Assembly: GCA_020796225.1 (NCBI GenBank)
Contig: CM036753.1
Coordinates: 62,838,865-62,902,864, forward strand
DNA from: Arion vulgaris
Lineage: Eukaryota; Mollusca; Gastropoda; Stylommatophora; Arionidae
Direction: 5' to 3'
DNA length: 64,000 nucleotides
Position numbers and translations under genes: made by a program. The notes below the pieces were generated by a model. The model worked only from the letters and a program-made list of their open reading frames with translations. It was not told where the DNA came from and made no database searches. Below are positions 52,650 to 63,509 of the stretch, piece after piece; position 1 is the stretch's first letter; each line of letters starts with the position of its first letter.

Positions 52650-53230
52650 AAATCTGTAATGAAGTGTAATGACGTCGGTTCAATAACCAATGATGTGTCC
52701 AAAAATACCGATGCATACCAATTCTGAATTACACTTTGTGGTTACGTACATAAAATGAAAATATGCGTACATTACATAACTTTGTTTGATAAATGCCTTT
52801 TGGCCGAAACATTGCTGTAGTGTATTGTTATTGTAAAACTATAGTACTTTGTTTTTACGTGATACGTATTTGCGTACAATTACAACAACGTAACATATCA
52901 GTAAACTATTCGTATCAACATAAATATCATATGTTCGGTTTGACGACTGCGTTACCGTGTCGTGCGTACATCAAAACTAATGTTTAGATAAAACAATTTT
53001 AATTTTGTAAAACAATGGTCTTGGCAAGCTTGTATAAGTACACAAATCTATAATTAAGAGTATACTTAAATTACCAATTCAATTGCGTTTGCTGAAATGC
53101 TGTTACCAATTCAATTGCGTTTGCTGAAATGATGTTAGTGTTACCAATTCAATTGCGTTTGCTGAAATGATGGTGCCCTTTCATAACGAAAACGGAAGCT
53201 CTTTGCGTGTTGACGCGATTTGACATTATT
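52650..53230. promoter_or_regulatory. CpG/TACGT-rich block with CRE and CCAAT motifs, possible promoter region
   Basis: TGACGTCG (52670-52677) is a near-CRE and CCAAT is at 52687-52691. The block to 53000 has many CpG dinucleotides in ACGT context (TTACGTAC, GCGTAC, TACGTG), unlike the CpG-poor flanks. It could be the promoter of the minus-strand small membrane protein, whose 5' exon is missing. This is motif-level evidence only. Confidence 0.25.
53071..53173. repeat. Threefold tandem repeat, 32 and 38 bp
   Basis: TTACCAATTCAATTGCGTTT then GCTGAAATG starts at 53071, 53103 and 53141. Confidence 0.9.
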
Positions 53231-53885
53231 TTTACTCCAAGTACATACACGATACAATTAATAAGTACAAGTTGCAGTAAATAAATAAAATTGATTATAG
53301 TAATGAAACAGCACATTAATTATATAGCCTTATAGAATGTTAGTGCATTTATATTCACGTATTCATTTAAACTACAAATACTAAATAAAATATAATATGG
53401 TGTCCGTAGGGACCTCCTGTGTATCCACTTCAAACTTTTTAATACACCAATGTTAGAAAATGGCGTCGTAGTAGCAATTTTTCATACTTTTGTGCTTGTG
53501 GCTTATGTTGTTGAGGCGTATTTCCAAATTTTCAAGTTTTTACTCATTGCATTTTAAAACAACCAATGGAATCGGGTGAATAAGATAATATCAAACATAA
53601 AAACATGTTAACTGTACAGTTGTATTTAATTCGGTTTGCCGAATTAGTGTGCAAAAATATTACTCGATTTGTTTATAGTTTATACTAAAAGTAAATAGCA
53701 CATACTCACTGATACGTGCCCTAACTTGCTATACTTGTTTTAAGTTAGCTAAATAGCTAACCACATTCCACCATAAAGCATGCATGTTTTAAAATAATTT
53801 GGTATAGTCACTCGAAACTTATCAGGGAAGGTTACATGTATCATGTTAAGACTTACACACCTATCTTATATATTAAATACTAAAT
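53231..53885. other. AT-rich unassigned stretch
   Basis: No repeat family or exon recognised. Confidence 0.4.
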
Positions 53886-53889
53886 AGCT

Positions 53890-54240
53890 TGTTCCGAATA
53901 TAACTTTACCACCCTAACAGTCTTTATGAATTTCTCTCACGTCCTCTGCAACCGTCAGGCTCAAACCATCGGTTACGTCCTGAATCCATCTTCTACATGT
54001 TCTTCCCAATTGTCTCTTTGCTGGGACACCTTCCATAATGGTCTTCTCTAACCATTCATTTCCAAAATTCTTCAATTTTCTTTGATTTTAAGTTCTTTAT
54101 GTATAGATCTATTTGTTTTCTTCTCTGTCCATGTTATAAGGACCTTTCTAACACATATTCAAAAGAGCATATATGTTTTCCACTGCTTTTTTAAACTTTC
54201 ATGCTTTACACACATATATTGCCACTGAGAATATTTTGGC
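53890..54240 (-). mobile_element. LINE-G fragment, antisense
   Basis: The minus strand reads ACIFSVAIYVCKA at the upstream end, then WLEKTIMEGVPAKRQLG and RWIQDVTDG. The paralogous antisense copy is at 62.48-62.83 kb. Confidence 0.75.
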
Positions 54241-54284
54241 TCTTAGTATTCTATCAATTGATTTCATTGCACTAGGTTCCCCAT

Positions 54285-54485
54285 TTGGCTTGGTCACTAT
54301 CCGCAGAAATAGAACGCCATCTGTCCATGGTCTTGCATGAACCCCGTAAGTCCACCAACAATCTGAAGGGATCTCTGAATAAATGCACATGTTAACCAAC
54401 CGACACGGTTCAGATTTGAACCCTGGATCACCAGAATGCAAGACAAACTATTTAACCATTTTGCCACAGATACCATCCAAGACCC
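54285..54485 (-). mobile_element. SINE family C, antisense
   Basis: The reverse complement starts TGTGGCAAAATGGTTAAATA, has the B-box-like GGTTCAAATC, and proceeds into a diverged body. Confidence 0.6.
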
Positions 54486-54569
54486 ATAGTTCAATTACAA
54501 CCCTCTTTAATTGCTATTCTATTCACGGCAAGGTACAGTAGTGAGGTATAAGTATATTTTAAAATAGTT

Positions 54570-56235
54570 GATCATCTCAAGCTTCTTGAGGACAGAAACA
54601 GGTCGACAACTCGATGCAGAGGTAGAACTCTGTCATTTGCTGATGACATCCTAGTGTATAGACAAGGGAAAGACAGGGATGCAATTGCCGGTGAGATACA
54701 GAGGGAACTCGACCGCATCACAGACTGGTGTGATGTCTCTGGTGCACTAGTTAACCCTACCAAAGCAGCAGTGACATGGTTCTCACTCAATAATCACACT
54801 GCTAACGCATGTACGCCTAGTGTGAAACTTCGCGTAGTGTTTTCCGTAGATAAATCGATGAAATTTTTGGGTGTGACATTTGACCGCAGTCTGTGTTTCG
54901 GGGAACATGTTGAGTATGTCATTGTCAAGGCACGCAAAGGTTTGGCGGCAATGAGAGTCATGGCGGCTGTTAACATCGAGCAACGACTGCTTGTCATTCT
55001 GTATCAGACATTGGTCCTCTCCACCATTGAATATGCAATGGCCATCCTCACTGTCAGCAAAACGCAAATTGAAAGACTTGAGAGAATACAGAACGAAGCT
55101 ATTCGCATCATCCTCGGTTGCACAAGGGATACACCCTGTGTGGCGATGAGGTTTCTCCTGGATTTTCCGACCATGGAGTATAGAGTCAAGATAGCCAGAG
55201 CACGTGCCTATCTCAAAATAAGTGCCAAAAGGATCACCCATTGCATGAACAGCTCAGCGCCAGTGGTGGACATCGGTTAAAGCGGGGCAAGTCATGGGTT
55301 GGCCGTGCTGCAGATACTGTTCAGCTGGTATGCGGGCTCAATAATATTGACTATGGAGAAGAATGGATACCAATGCCTCCAATATACTGGAACACTTTTT
55401 CAACCATCATTAAATTTGACAAAGGTTGCAGAGGGAAATCCCGCGGCGTTGAATGCAGACGTCAAAGCCATCATTGATGAAAATTGCAATGCAGACGACG
55501 TTGTGATCTACACGGATGGATCGGTAGTTCGTCACGAAAAGTCTGCATGGGCCTTCTCTGCAAGCTCATGTGGCAGAATGGTCAAGGAAGCCAGTGGTGC
55601 ATTTAGTATGATAACAAGCAGCATGACAATGGAGGTACTGGCAGTGACCAATGCACTACTCTGGCTAGAGTCACAAAACTACACTCATGCGTGCATTTTG
55701 AGTGACTCATTGAGTATGATCCGAAAGGTGGAGGCCGGTTCGGTGCGCAGGCAATGGACTGAATCACTGCAGGCGTCAACAATTTGCAGAATTACACTTG
55801 TCTTTGTTCCGGGGCACATGGGTGTCGTTGGCAATGAGAGAGCAGACAGGCTGGCTGGCACTGCCGCTATATCAGGCGCCAGCCAATGGATAGAGCTGAC
55901 GTCCTGAACGCCCTCATAGAGCGTGGCCGCAGAGAAGATCTTCATCTAAACCAATCCACGTCAACTACTAGATTGCGAGAACTGGGTTTGAAGATTGGTG
56001 TGGCAAGAAAAGAACGTACAACAGGTATACGAGTAGGCTCATCAATCAAAATAGAACTGGTACGGTCAGTCGCTGGACGCTGATGAAGATATTGTGAAGG
56101 AGATCGGAGCACCTATGGACATGTCCGAAGTGCAATGAAGATATTCGAAACTGAAACAGAAACAGGTTGGGGAGTCAGGTCAAGGAAACATACTGGTCAA
56201 AACCTTGCTCAAACCTCTTCCCTTCATGGTGTGCT
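54570..56235 (+). mobile_element. I-type (Nimbus-like) LINE-B: RT C-terminal part plus RNase H
   Basis: Begins inside the reverse transcriptase with the catalytic box SFADDILVYR, then KSMKFLGVTFDRSLCFGEHV and IEYAMAILTVSKTQIERLER. The linker region [20 protein letters not shown] lies in another frame. The RNase H domain (55500-55900) keeps all four expected acidic positions in VIYTDGS, SMTMEVLA, LSDSLSM and NERADRLAG. Stops and shifts at about 55245 and 55400 and after 55905 break the ORF. The RT plus RNase H layout is that of the I clade, which contains Nimbus of Biomphalaria. It is 5'-truncated. Confidence 0.9.
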
Positions 56236-56309
56236 CTAAATAAAAATTCATTTGGCTGATGAAACAAGGAGCAACAGCTGTGATGGTCAGCTAAAGACCT
56301 GACAACATA

Positions 56310-56430
56310 TTTGTTAGTTTAGGGGCCTACCAAACCAATGTGCAACTTATACACGTTCTTGGCAAAGATCAAAGATATCACAAAGAGTTATTAAAATTGG
56401 TGTAAAGAACGACGCGAAGAAGAAGAAGGA
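56310..56430 (+). mobile_element. SINE family E, 3' half
   Basis: TTTAGGGGCCTACCAAACCA, CAACTTATACACGTTCTTGG and a GAAGAAGAAGAAGG tail. Confidence 0.8.
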
Positions 56431-56449
56431 TATTTGTTAGTAGGAATTT

Positions 56450-56755
56450 TACCCTTTTACATTCTGCATGCCATGAGGTTGCAATGCCTCCCTTCAAAGA
56501 TACTCTTAAAATGTCTCTAAAAGGCTTTGATATAGACACTACATGCTGGGAATCCTTTTTAAGATCACAAAATGTGACACTGCAATATCACAAGAGGAAT
56601 TTGCGTAACTGAGAATCGCTGTACTCCTGAGACGCAGAGAAAAGGAACTGTGCAAAAATACAGAATACACAATACCCACATATCCAGTCCTGATCATGTA
56701 TGCCCACCTTTGGTAGGGAACTGTCGTCCCGGATTGAACTCTACAGTTACCAGTT
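56450..56755 (+). mobile_element. LINE-E 3' end
   Basis: FKDTLKMSLKGFDIDTTCWE followed by broken-frame matches to 35740-36000, including the remains of the Cys-Pro-x-x-Gly finger region (TGCCCACCTTTGGTAGGG). Confidence 0.75.
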
Positions 56756-57015
56756 ACAGTCAACCGTGTGGTGCCGGGGCCGCAAGGAAGCAAAGAATGG
56801 TACCACTGCAAGCCTACAATGCATGTCATAGAGGCGACTAATATAGACCCTAGGGATGGATCACCTAGTAAATAAAAAGCTCGCAGAAATCGGATGTGCT
56901 GGCCTACTTGTAGACGCATAACTGGCACAACGTGCAATCACTCTTAGGCTCAGATCACATACAAATCACACAAAGTGGTTGTCAAGTGGTCGATATGGAG
57001 CGTTTGAAGAAGAAG
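56755..57015 (+). mobile_element. SINE family D
   Basis: GTGTGGTGCCGGGGCCGCAA, AATGGTACCACTGCAAGCC, CATGTCATAGAGGCGACTA, AAATAAAAAGC, GTGGTCGATATGGAGCG and a GAAGAAGAAGAAG tail. It ends about 200 bp before the CCDC177-like exon. Confidence 0.85.
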
Positions 57016-57223
57016 AAGAGCAGTTACAGTTTACCGTTCTACAGAACGATGCAACAACACACCTCTGAGATTTGTCATCATTACTTTCTACGGATTACTA
57101 TCATTCTAGAGCAAATGATAACAAATGGCTTGCTAGATTATGGAATTGACTGTATCAGAAATTTAGCCCTGTTTGTTGCCACAATGGTAATAAAATACCA
57201 GATCCTATTTTTATTGTTGGCAG

Positions 57224-57336
57224 ATTTTGGTGTTCAGATAGACCTGTATAACTTGGAAGATGCCAAGTTTGAAGGCAGCAAGTATGTCCTTACAAGTCCA
57301 AGATCTTTAGAGGCCTGCTCAAGATTAAATGTGAAG
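57224..57336 (+). CDS. CCDC177: CCDC177-like gene: conserved N-terminal exon
   Basis: After the acceptor TATTGTTGGCAG the frame reads DFGVQIDLYNLEDAKFEGS, then KYVLTSPRSLEACSRLNVK, and stops at the donor GTAATACT. Asp-Leu-Tyr/Phe-Asn, then EGS-(K/R)-YVLTSPRSLEAC is the signature near the N-terminus of vertebrate CCDC177, a long coiled-coil protein of poorly known function. The exon enters in phase 1 and leaves in phase 0. Upstream exons and the start codon were not found. The longer ATG frame to its left is SINE-derived. Confidence 0.8.
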
Positions 57337-58782
57337 GTAATACTATTTTAGTGCAACAAGTTCTTATATTTCTTTAACTGTCGGATGTGGGCAAACCTAT
57401 TGATTCTCAATCTCTTATAACAGATGGGTAATGGTATACATTTGTAAAGATTTGATCCTAAACAACGAAAAGGATATGTATTTTTATAGCTTTTATATTA
57501 AATAGACAACTGAAATTAAAAAAAAATAATTTTTGGTGTCATTTACTGCTAAAATACTGCATTAACAAAATATTGTCAGATTTCTTTAGTTTTTAACAAC
57601 TAATGACATTATATCCCAGAATTTGATATGTAGTTTATGCTACTAATCTTGTTATCTCTCATACAAAAAAACATATGCTTCAACACACATACACCCCATC
57701 CCCTCTCTTTCTAACACATAAATATATAATATGTACCTATATAATGAAATGTCTTACAATTTTGTGATTATGGTATGTTAAATGTGTTCTCCTTTATATT
57801 CAGTTGGTTTTGTTTGAGTCAACTATCTCTTCTCTCTAATATCTTCTCCCCAATTTTACTCATATTATGGAGCAGAGCTGTAACATCTTACTATATTGGT
57901 TCAAGTCACATTCAATAGACATTAGTACTGAAATTTTCAATTTTTATTACAGTTTCTTTAAAAAGTTATATTTTAAATTTATTGATTTTGATTGATAGAC
58001 CATCATCCTGCCTTAGTGAATAGTTGTGTGCTATGTACTTTCTTACTCAAGAAAAGCTTGCATAGTGATCAAAATGTGATCCAGCCAAACACTTCAATAT
58101 GGAAGTAGCATATGGATTGGGCAATTTGATTCAATTACTACTGTAAAATCATTTCAAGACCCTGTTCTGCCTTGAGAACTGATCTGAGCTGCTGGAGCAT
58201 CTATACTACTGGGACTCTGCACAGCCAATATCTATGTGCAGCGGAATAACTCCTGAATACACCTTCGGACTGTTATTCACAATGATCCAAGATGACAAGA
58301 TGACCAGAAGGTCAGAGCTGAGGCAGAATTATAGGCAGCTTTCAATCTGGAAACACAGCAAACTTATCTGGTGCGGATTGAAGTTCTAGATTCTGCAGAC
58401 CAGACCAAGAAGAAGCAGATGGAAAGTTTAAGTTTGTCTGAATTTTAAAAAAGTTTTTGCAAATCTTCTAGAAATATTCAAATTTTAGGAACTTTAACAA
58501 ATCTTACATAATTTTAGTATAATTGGGAAAACAATTTATTCAAAGATTAGCGTTCAAGACAGAGCTGTTTGTAGAATTACTTGATTCTCATGTAATGTAT
58601 AATGGTACAAAAAATATATATTAGTAAACTATTAACAAATCTACTACAGAACATGTTAAAATCTACCAAAAACATTTAGTATAAATTCCAATTTTTCAAA
58701 ATAGATTGAAGAAGATGAAGATCTACATAGAACTTTATAAAATATAATTGTCTTTTTACTCTACTTCCATCATATTTTCTAG
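57337..58782. other. Intron, with a SINE-F scrap
   Basis: A SINE family F fragment lies at about 57980-58045 (TTGATTGATAGACCATCATC). The rest is AT-rich, without recognised features. The block at 58150-58430 is GC-richer but unassigned. Confidence 0.45.
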
Positions 58783-58889
58783 CAGTAGAATTTTTACTAA
58801 GTCATGTCAAATTCCAAGAAGAATTGCTTCTCAAGACATCCTCTGAGAATATCTATGCTGTTTTGATGAAAGAAGATTAGACAACGAAT
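58783..58889 (+). pseudogene. CCDC177-like exon with broken frame
   Basis: Following the acceptor CATATTTTCTAG the sequence reads VEFLLSHVKFQEELLLKTS then ENIYAVL, and after a shift of frame FDERRLDNE. In human CCDC177 the residues after SPRSLEAC...VK are a PVELL segment and, ~25 residues later, an LYEAYEAERR segment, so this is the expected next exon. It does not join in frame to the exon ending at 57336, and it has an internal shift near 58866. Either the assembly carries one-base indels here or the gene copy is damaged. Confidence 0.5.
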
Positions 58890-59130
58890 GTTTGATTATT
58901 TGATATTATTGTGTAATTAAAATCATTACAAGGAAATAATATAATCAAAAGTAGACATTCATTGATTTGCATCTAGGACCATTCTGTTCATTTTCTCTAA
59001 TTCTGTTTTTGCCTCACAATGTCAGGATAAGAAGAAATTTATAGAACAGAATTTTGTGTGTGCTTCATAAATAGTGTTTTCATCGCCTCTGTTATTTCTG
59101 AGGTCCACATTTTGGGGTGACAGCCTTTTG
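58890..59130 (-). mobile_element. Intron plus LINE-A 3' end, antisense
   Basis: From about 59020, GTCAGGATAAGAAGAAATTT, ATAGAACAGAATTTTGTGTG and CTTCATAAATAGTG parallel 38.06-38.12 kb. Confidence 0.5.
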
Positions 59131-59410
59131 CTTTGTATCCACTGTATTGCTCTGTGCGGCTTTTGGTAATCTGCCTTATTCGGCTGAACCATTTAATTTG
59201 TTGTTTCTTTATGAAGTTCGGTACTGATGTTACACCAACTTTTATCCTGATGTCTTCATTTCTAAACCTGTCTTTCTTGATATTTGATCATTCTGTTTAT
59301 TTTGTTTTAATGGGGCTTTTGTTATTGGTGTCTGTCTCAGCTGCAGTTTTCGTGACCTTGTTAGTCTCCATACATATCCATATCCAATCCACCACCAGCG
59401 TCTCTTTTGG
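59130..59410 (-). mobile_element. LINE-A C-terminal region, antisense
   Basis: AACCATTTAATTTGTTGTTT, CTTTATGAAGTTCGGTACTG and CCTGATGTCTTCATTTCTAA are the reverse complement of the LINE-A KKQQIKWF region. A LINE-D-like segment (WWIGYGYVWRLT) follows at the right end. Confidence 0.7.
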
Positions 59411-59665
59411 ATGATCTCTCTCTCCTGCCTATTTACCCCGAGTTGGGGCATAGACCCTCAACCAACTCATGCCAAGTCTTCATATCTCTAGCTATCACCC
59501 ACAGCTCCCTCCAACTCTTCTTCATATTGTTGATCTCTGCCTCCAAATCTCGTTTCCGTTTATTTCTAGACCTCCTTTTCTGTTGCAGTTGGGTTCCAGG
59601 AAAGGACCCTTCATGTTATATTCCCCTCTGATTTCTTTTGGATGATGGTCCATATATTCCATTGT
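59411..59665 (-). mobile_element. LINE-D 3' end, antisense, single-copy form
   Basis: The minus strand reads [37 protein letters not shown], then a stop and GAGAGA. Upstream it has GNITRRVLSWNPT-like sequence. The segment that is amplified eightfold at 27.8-28.0 kb is present here once. Confidence 0.85.
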
Positions 59666-59945
59666 TGACTTTGTACAAGCAGTATGTCAGTGCCACAGTC
59701 CTCCAGAAAGTTGTTAGTGCTATTTTGCTGCACAAGTGGATGTTACTTATAGTAGACATTTAATTAGTTCAGGGACGCTTGGATAGCATTTTGTACGTAT
59801 GATTTATAAATATCATTTTGTATGTATGACATATGGATAATATTTTGTATGATATGTTAACAGCCTCTAGACTGTTAGTATTATTTGTTATACATTTTAC
59901 ACATTGTTTTTCTGTTCCGCAAAGTCTTATTTTCTTTACATTTAG
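59666..59945. other. Intron with a short ATTTTGTATGTATGA repeat
   Basis: ATTTTGTACGTATGATTTAT and related units occur three times at about 59790-59850. It ends in the acceptor TTACATTTAG. Confidence 0.5.
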
Positions 59946-60053
59946 AAAAGTTGAAGCTTTGTCGAGCTGAGAGAAGTCGTATCATAAGTGCTGAAGAACA
60001 TGAAATGACCAAGCTGACAGATGATGCTCAATTGTCTAAGCCTCCAAATTATG
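59946..60053 (+). CDS. CCDC177: CCDC177-like gene: exon 3
   Basis: Reads EKLKLCRAERSRIISAEEHE then MTKLTDDAQLSKPPNY, bounded by an acceptor (ACATTTAG) and the donor GTATGCAT. It is phase 1 in and phase 1 out. KLxxCRAERxRI matches the helix of CCDC177 directly after the segment encoded by the previous exon. The order on the chromosome is the same as in the protein. Confidence 0.7.
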
Positions 60054-60134
60054 GTATGCATATTTAAGATTAATTGTTGGTTTTATTTATAAGAAACTGG
60101 AGTTGGTATTTGTCATCTTTTTTGACAGCCTTAA

Positions 60135-60480
60135 TAACATGAAAGGTGTCTGTTGACTTTGAAAAGGCTTTTGATAGCTTGCACAGGAAATCTCTATGGT
60201 AGATACTTCAGCATTATGGAATACCAACAAAAGTAGTTAGTGTAATTAAAGCATTATATGTAGACTTTCAGTGTCAAGTAGTTTGCAATAGCCATTTGAT
60301 AGTGTTCTTCAAGGTCAAACAGGAGTTAGACAGGGTTATATTCTTTAACTATTCTTGTTTAACTTTGCCACAGACTGGCTGATGAGAGAGACCATAAAAG
60401 AAAACAGCAGAGGTATTTGATGGACACTTTCCACAGTACTGAAAAATTTAAATTAAGCAGTCGATATTGATCTTTTGACC
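60135..60480 (+). mobile_element. LINE reverse transcriptase fragment
   Basis: VDFEKAFDSLHRKSLW (motif A), HYGIPTKVVSVIKALYVDFQ and GVRQGYIL (motif B), then FNFATDWLMRETIKENSRG. It has stops and is truncated before the catalytic FADD box. It lies in an intron of the CCDC177-like gene. Confidence 0.85.
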
Positions 60481-60940
60481 AGTTGATACAAGGACGGTTG
60501 ATAGAAATTTTATATTTGTGCATTTAACTTTATAAATATGCAAATTCTTTCTGATTAGTTCAGTACTCCCTCATCTTCCTCGCACATCGTCAAGCGCATG
60601 CATGCTTCAAATAGATTAATAATAGATCCAGCGTCTTCTCACTATATGGCACACTTATGCTATTCTATTCTCAGTACAGTTTATTCTGTAGGGCACCAGC
60701 TGCAAATTGGTAGCAGGATTCTCAGAGTTATAGAAAAATTTAGAATCGTTGCCAGAGCTACTTGGTAAGTGCTCAGCTTTTCTCACTTTCATTTTTCTGA
60801 AAGAGATTAATCACCTATAGAGGTGTCTGCATATATGGTGACTCTACCCCTTTCTTCTTCTAATGCATTCACTCTTAACATCCCTTTGTGGTCTCTCTTT
60901 GTGGCCTGTTTGTGGTTTGGGCACATGAGCTGCAGATTAC
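60481..60940. other. Intron stretch, unassigned
   Basis: No feature recognised. Confidence 0.4.
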
Positions 60941-60944
60941 AGTC

Positions 60945-61316
60945 AGTTTGTCTAAAATAAATGTGAAGGGAAACTAAGTCAGTTTGTCTAAAATCAAATG
61001 TGAAGGGAGACTGCTGTCAGTTTGTCTAAAATCAAATGTGAAGGGAAACTACAGTCAGTTTGTCTAAAATCAAATGTGAAGGGAGACTACAGTCAGTTTG
61101 TCTAAAATCAAATGTAAAGGGAGACTGCTGTCAGTTTGTCTAAAATCAAATGTAGAGGAAACTACAGTCAGTTTGTCTAAAATCAAATGTGAAGGGAGAC
61201 TACAGTCAGTTTGTCTAAAATCAAATGTGAAGGGAGACTGCTGTCAGTTTTTCTAAAATCAAATGTGAAGGAAACTCAGTCAGTTTGTCTAAAATAAATG
61301 TGAAGGAGACTGCAGG
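60945..61316. repeat. About 38-bp tandem repeat, nine to ten copies
   Basis: The unit is CAGTTTGTCTAAAATCAAAT then GTGAAGGGAGACTGCTGT/ACTACAGT, with small indels. Confidence 0.95.
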
Positions 61317-61482
61317 AAAACTTTATATCAATAGAGGAATAAAAATATACATACGATTGAAATGCAGTGTGCACAAAACATGAAGTTGGTGATTAATACC
61401 TTATCAACATGGGACAAAGGAGTTGCGTAAGCAGTTGATAAGACCTACATAGTGACAATGTGTCATGAAAATTCCGGATTTA

Positions 61483-61715
61483 AGGCCAGCTGCGGCCAAA
61501 AATTCTTGGTGTGCACATGGCACTTTGTTGGACTACATGAAATCCTGAGCCTTTACTTAGGGATCTAAATTACAAGTACTTCTGAGATTGGGATAAGACT
61601 CGCCTAAATGGTGAGGGATATTGATGATACGGAAAGCAAGCCTTTAGGCAAAATCACTCAGATGTACCAAAATAGGCACCAAGACTACGCCTGAATTCAT
61701 ATCAGGCCAACGGAA
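61483..61715 (+). mobile_element. SINE family A, longest copy
   Basis: GATTTAAGGCCAGCTGCGGC, GGATCTAAATTACAAGTACT, GACTCGCCTAAATGGTGAGG, GGAAAGCAAGCCTTTAGGC and the end CTGAATTCATATCAGGCCAA. Partial copies are at 12.03, 22.04 and 51.41 kb. Confidence 0.75.
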
Positions 61716-61981
61716 AAAACCCCAAAGTAAACATGGGACAAAAAGACACAGGAAAAAGTAGAACTGGCTGTATTATATCTGTAGTATTAGCCTTCAGGTA
61801 CACATATAAGATTATTCAGTGTTCTTTCCTTCTTTAAAAATAAATTCATCTTGGACATACAATAACTTGCCACGTAAGAGAACCATATGTGTGATATTGT
61901 ATTGGATTTCACACACGCAGACAAATAGAAATACATATGAAAAGATACACACATACAAAAACAATGCTGTAATTATTTCAG

Positions 61982-62072
61982 GCATTGATAAGAAAGATAG
62001 AACAGCAAAGAAAGTAGCAAGCCAGACTATATCAGATAACAAGAGCAACTTCACAGGAAAATATCTTCAGGG
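61982..62072 (+). CDS. CCDC177: CCDC177-like gene: possible exon 4
   Basis: The acceptor TAATTATTTCAG and donor GTTAGTAT bound 91 nt. The carried base from 60053 gives PPNYGIDKKDRTAKKVASQ and then TISDNKSNFTGKYLQ. It is phase-compatible (1 in, 2 out). Polar and basic with no distinct homology, which fits the low-complexity region that follows this part of CCDC177. Supported by phase and splice sites only. The gene must continue beyond 62072, but no further exon was recognised in the window. Confidence 0.45.
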
Positions 62073-62211
62073 GTTAGTATAAGCCATGCAGACTATTTCA
62101 TTTACTTTTAATTAAAAAAAACAACAGATTTGTGTATTTGTTCTTTTACTTTACAAGCATATTGTGGATTTAGTTGTTATTTAAAAACTTGAAAAAGTAT
62201 ATAATTTTTGC

Positions 62212-62366
62212 ATATTTGGACAGTAATTTTAGCAAAGGGAAAGAAACATGCATATTTGGACAGTAATTTTAGCAAAGGTGAAGAAACATGCATATTTGGA
62301 CAGTAATTTTAGCAAAGGCAATGAAACATGCATATTTGGACAGTAATTTTAGCAAAGGGGAAGAAA
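62212..62366. repeat. 40-bp tandem repeat, four copies
   Basis: CATATTTGGACAGTAATTTT then AGCAAAGGGAAGAAACATG. Starts are 40 bp apart. Confidence 0.95.
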
Positions 62367-62479
62367 CACATTTAGAAGTCACTGATAGGATTGATAAAGG
62401 AGACTTGCTTTCATATCTCATCATTGAAATAGACATCGTATTTATATGGGAATAAGTTTCTAAGACTCATCATGAAATA

Positions 62480-63420
62480 GCTTGTCCTAAGCAGAACTTT
62501 ACCACCCTAACTGTCCTTCGGAATTTTTTTGTCTCATAGACCTCATGCTCAAATCACAGTTACATACTGAAACCATCTTCCCGTGGTCCTCTTCTTTGCC
62601 AGGATGCTTCCTTCCATAATGGTCTTCTCTGATCCTTCATGTCTTTTATATGTCCATAATACTTCAATTTTCTCATTCTAATTTGTAGCATCAGTCAGTT
62701 TCTTTGATTTTGAGTTCTTTCTGGAGTTCACATTTCGGTCATTTACAGAGAACTCTTCTGTAAAATGTATATTCAAAAGCACACATATGTTTTTCCACTT
62801 GTTAAATGTTAGAAGTTCATGCTTCACACCCATACGTTGCCACTGGAAATATGCATGCTCTTAGTATTATGGTCTTTGTTTACCTATATGTTCCATTCTA
62901 CCCTGTTTATAGTTGTTAATTTTTTATTTGTTAGGCCATACTTGTTCTTTTCTTCTGCTTCTTTGAACGCTTCATATCGACCACTTGTCAACCACTCTGT
63001 GTGATTTGGGTGTCATCTGAGCCTAAGAGCAATTGTACGTTGTGCCAGTTATGCACTTTCAAGTAGTCCAGCACATCCGATTTATGCGCTGTTTTTTTAA
63101 AATTTACTAGGGTAGCATCTCAAGGGCCTACATCAATCGCATCTTACGACATGCATTGTAGGTTGCAGTGGTACTATTCTTTGCTTCCCTTGTGGACCCC
63201 GGCACCACACATGTGACTTGTTCTTTTAATTTCCTTAATCCCTTTTCTATCTCTTCTTAGCAGTATATTGAGATATTCAGAACTGTTCATATTTTCTATT
63301 TTCTCTCCATTGATAAAAATTTCCTTTGTCATATTTGTATTATCAGTTATTTTTTTTGTTTTTGCCATGTTAAGTTATAGATTTATAATTTTGCTGCTCT
63401 CTTGTCTAACATAAGATAGG
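62480..63420 (-). mobile_element. LINE-G copy, antisense, split by SINE-D
   Basis: The upstream part on the minus strand (63225-63370) reads MAKTKKITDNTNMTKEIFIN and NSSEYLNILLRRDRKGIKEI. After the SINE (about 62950-63210) the LINE resumes with TNKKLTTINRVE-like sequence, VATYGCEA and KTIMEG. Several frame breaks. Confidence 0.75.
62950..63210 (-). mobile_element. SINE family D inserted in LINE-G
   Basis: CTTTGAACGCTTCATATCGA, GCAATTGTACGTTGTGCCAG, TTTACTAGGGTAGCATC, TCGCATCTTACGACATGC and ATTCTTTGCTTCCCTTGTGG in antisense order. Confidence 0.85.
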
Positions 63421-63509
63421 GAAGAGAGAAACACATGACCATATCCTGTTTCCTTTCATAAACAAACCTTTACATCAATGCTGTCTGCTACTTTTGTTAG
63501 AATCTTTAG

